Positions 5,234-6,778 of a stretch of 6,778 nt of DNA are shown in pieces. Position 1 is the first letter of the stretch. Each line of letters begins with the position of its first letter. The notes below the pieces were generated by a model that ran no database searches, was not told where the DNA came from, and saw nothing but the letters and a program-made list of their open reading frames with translations. Origin of the DNA: Sphingomonas sp. (GTDB taxonomy: Bacteria > Pseudomonadota > Alphaproteobacteria > Sphingomonadales > Sphingomonadaceae); assembly GCA_013812805.1 (NCBI GenBank), contig JACCSV010000279.1, forward strand, positions 1 to 6,778. Direction: 5' to 3'. A program made the translations under genes and the position numbers.

Positions 5234-6778
5234 CCTTTTAGGAGTTTCGCTGGCGGCGATGATCGCGGCTGCTCCGGCGGCCGCGTCGACGCCGACGGTG
5301 ACCAGCGATCCGGCTTCGGTCTACGTCTCGGCCCGAGCCGCGTCGATCAGCGGCAACCACGCGCAGGCCGCCCAGCTTTATGCCAGGCTCGCCGCCGGAT
5401 CCCGTGAGACCGCGCTCGTGGACAAGGCCGTTGGCGCGGCGATCAGTGCCGGCAACATGCCGCTGGCGCTGCAGCTGATCCGCGCGGCTCCGCAGGCGGT
5501 CAAGTCGGTCGACTCCAAGCTGCTGCTGGTCGCCGACGCGCTTCGCCGCGGGCAGAGCGGCGAGGCCGCCGCCGTGCTCGGCGCTTCGAAGGCGGACGGC
5601 GACCTTGGCTTCTGGCTGCCTCTGGTGCAGGCCTGGGACGCCGCCGAGCGCCGCGATCCCGCTACTGCGGTGACATTGCTTGGCCAGGTGCCCAAGACCA
5701 GCGCGCTGGCCGCGTTCGTCGACGAGGAAACGGCGCTGATCCTGCTCAAGCTCGGCAATGGCGCGCAGGCGGAGCCGTTCGCCCGCCGGGCGATCGCCAA
5801 GGCCGGTCCGCGCGAGTACCGGCTGCGGCTGGCGCTTGCCGCCGGCTATACCGCACTTGGCGACCGCGCCCGCGCCGCGGCGATGATCGAAGGCGTCGAA
5901 TCCAACGCCGACGATCTTCGCAAGGCGGCGCAAAGCGGCGAGCTCCGGCGAATGCAGATCGAGAGTGCCGCCGAGGCATTTTCCGAGCAGCTGGTGGCGC
6001 TGGCGATCGAGATGCGCCGCTCCAACCCGCGCGGCGCTCCCGTAAATATCCTGCAGCTCGCCCGCTATGCGGCGCCGGAGAACAGCTCGGCATTGCTGTT
6101 CCTCGGCACCACGCTCAACGATGTCGAGCGCACCGACGATGCGCTGGCCGTATTCCGGGCGATCGGCCGCGAGGACCCGCTTCACCCCGAGGCGCTGGAC
6201 GCGCAGGTGCGGACGTTGAGCCAGGCCGAGCGCTTCGACGAGGCGCTGTCGGTAGCGAGCGCCTCCGCCAAGGCCAGGGGCGCGTCGAGCGAAGACCTGG
6301 CGCGCGTTGCCGACGTCTATTCGGCGATGGACCGGCACAATGAGGCGGCGCAGGCCTACCAGCAGGCGATCGACCGCGCCGAGGGCGGCGACTGGACCTT
6401 GCTGCTGCTTCAGGCGAGTGCGCTGGAGTCCGCCGACCGCTGGCCAGAGGCGAAGGCGGCGCTTGCCCAGGCGATGCAGATCGCGCCCGAACAGCCGCTG
6501 ATCCTCAACTTCCTCGGCTATGCCAAACTCGAGCGCGGTGAGGACCTCGACACCGCCGAAGCGCTGATCCGCAAGGCGAGCGCGCTTGCTCCAGACGATG
6601 CCTCGATCACCGACTCGCTCGGCTGGGCGCTGTTCAAGCGCGGGCGCACCGAGGAAGCGATCGCGACCCTGCAGCGAGCGGCGATGGGCGATCCCGGGCA
6701 GGCCGAAATCCATGAGCATCTGGGCGATGCGCTTTATTCCGCGGGGCGGCGGTTCGAGGCGCGCTTTGCCTGGCAGGC
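5205..6778 (+). CDS. Secreted tetratricopeptide-repeat protein, 3' end beyond window
   Basis: The frame is open to the right edge with 524 full codons. The favoured start is GTG at 5205, inside the ETF-QO gene (29-nt overlap), because it gives a complete signal peptide: MEAPIIR, a hydrophobic stretch TCSLLGVSLAAMIAAAP, and a likely cleavage near AAA-S. GAAGG at 5198-5202 lies only 2 nt away, so the start is uncertain; ATG 5259 and CTG 5250 are alternatives. The middle (about 35-360) is alanine-rich and helical with degenerate repeats. Clear TPR units occupy about 363-396, 397-430, 431-467, 468-501 and 502 onward, the best being SLGWALFKRGRTEEAIATLQ (471-490). TPR arrays bind protein partners; the partner here is unknown. 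The protein should lie in the periplasm. From memory, such a gene often sits between ETF-QO and ispE in alphaproteobacteria, so ispE may follow. The TPR call is firm; the specific function is not known. Confidence 0.88.
   Translation, partial: MEAPIIRTCSLLGVSLAAMIAAAPAAASTPTVTSDPASVYVSARAASISGNHAQAAQLYARLAAGSRETALVDKAVGAAISAGNMPLALQLIRAAPQAVKSVDSKLLLVADALRRGQSGEAAAVLGASKADGDLGFWLPLVQAWDAAERRDPATAVTLLGQVPKTSALAAFVDEETALILLKLGNGAQAEPFARRAIAKAGPREYRLRLALAAGYTALGDRARAAAMIEGVESNADDLRKAAQSGELRRMQIESAAEAFSEQLVALAIEMRRSNPRGAPVNILQLARYAAPENSSALLFLGTTLNDVERTDDALAVFRAIGREDPLHPEALDAQVRTLSQAERFDEALSVASASAKARGASSEDLARVADVYSAMDRHNEAAQAYQQAIDRAEGGDWTLLLLQASALESADRWPEAKAALAQAMQIAPEQPLILNFLGYAKLERGEDLDTAEALIRKASALAPDDASITDSLGWALFKRGRTEEAIATLQRAAMGDPGQAEIHEHLGDALYSAGRRFEARFAWQ
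5240..5244 (+). promoter_or_regulatory. Shine-Dalgarno-like AGGAG near the TPR gene start
   Basis: AGGAG lies 6 nt after the ETF-QO stop. It is 5 nt before an in-frame CTG (5250) and 14 nt before an in-frame ATG (5259). If translation begins at GTG 5205 this motif is inside the signal-peptide codons. Its position just after the stop suggests it could help reinitiation, but starting here would remove the charged part of the signal peptide. Confidence 0.35.

Noticed and set aside
5238..6719. Minus-strand open frame of 493 codons opposite the TPR gene
   Set aside because: It mirrors the GC-rich codon pattern of the plus-strand TPR frame, shows no recognisable domain and is rich in Arg, Gly and Ala. 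The plus strand has clear TPR motifs.
1..6778. Mobile element, CRISPR array, tRNA or horizontally acquired island
   Set aside because: Base composition and codon style look even across all genes, and no terminal repeats, transposase, integrase, spaced repeats or tRNA-like folds were seen.

Overview
The window looks like ordinary chromosomal DNA from a high-GC alphaproteobacterium. Protein style and gene order (a polysaccharide-type asparagine synthase, a soluble lytic transglycosylase, a divergent family-4-like uracil-DNA glycosylase, ETF-ubiquinone oxidoreductase and a secreted TPR protein) point to the Sphingomonadales. That placement is inference from protein resemblance, not from a marker gene. 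GC-rich wobble positions run throughout, so every real gene casts long open frames on the opposite strand.

Layout. (1) Positions 1-1038, plus strand: the C-terminal part of a glutamine-dependent asparagine synthase (AsnB family), cut by the left edge. (2) Positions 1035-2756, minus strand: a secreted Slt70-type lytic transglycosylase, convergent with asnB; the two stop codons share one CTAG palindrome. (3) Positions 2753-3460, minus strand: a uracil-DNA glycosylase superfamily protein that lacks the first Cys pair of the usual iron-sulfur site; its stop overlaps the GTG start of the transglycosylase by 4 nt, so the two form one transcription unit. (4) Positions 3461-3586: a 126-nt divergent intergenic region, the only non-coding DNA in the window, with an inverted repeat, a short direct repeat and a good ribosome binding site. 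(5) Positions 3587-5233, plus strand: complete ETF-ubiquinone oxidoreductase. (6) From about 5205 to the right edge, plus strand: a TPR-repeat protein with a signal peptide, overlapping the end of the ETF-QO gene and running off the window.

Functionally the left part is envelope-related (polysaccharide decoration and peptidoglycan cleavage), the middle pairs a DNA-repair-like protein with the transglycosylase by coupling only, and the right part feeds electrons from ETF-linked dehydrogenases to ubiquinone, followed by a periplasmic or membrane-attached TPR protein of unknown role. No stretch over 300 bases lacks a gene. I saw no tRNA, rRNA, CRISPR array, insertion sequence or phage gene.

I found no clear undescribed system. 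The points most worth checking are the missing cysteines in the glycosylase, the shared inverted repeat in the divergent promoter region, and the unclear start of the TPR gene.
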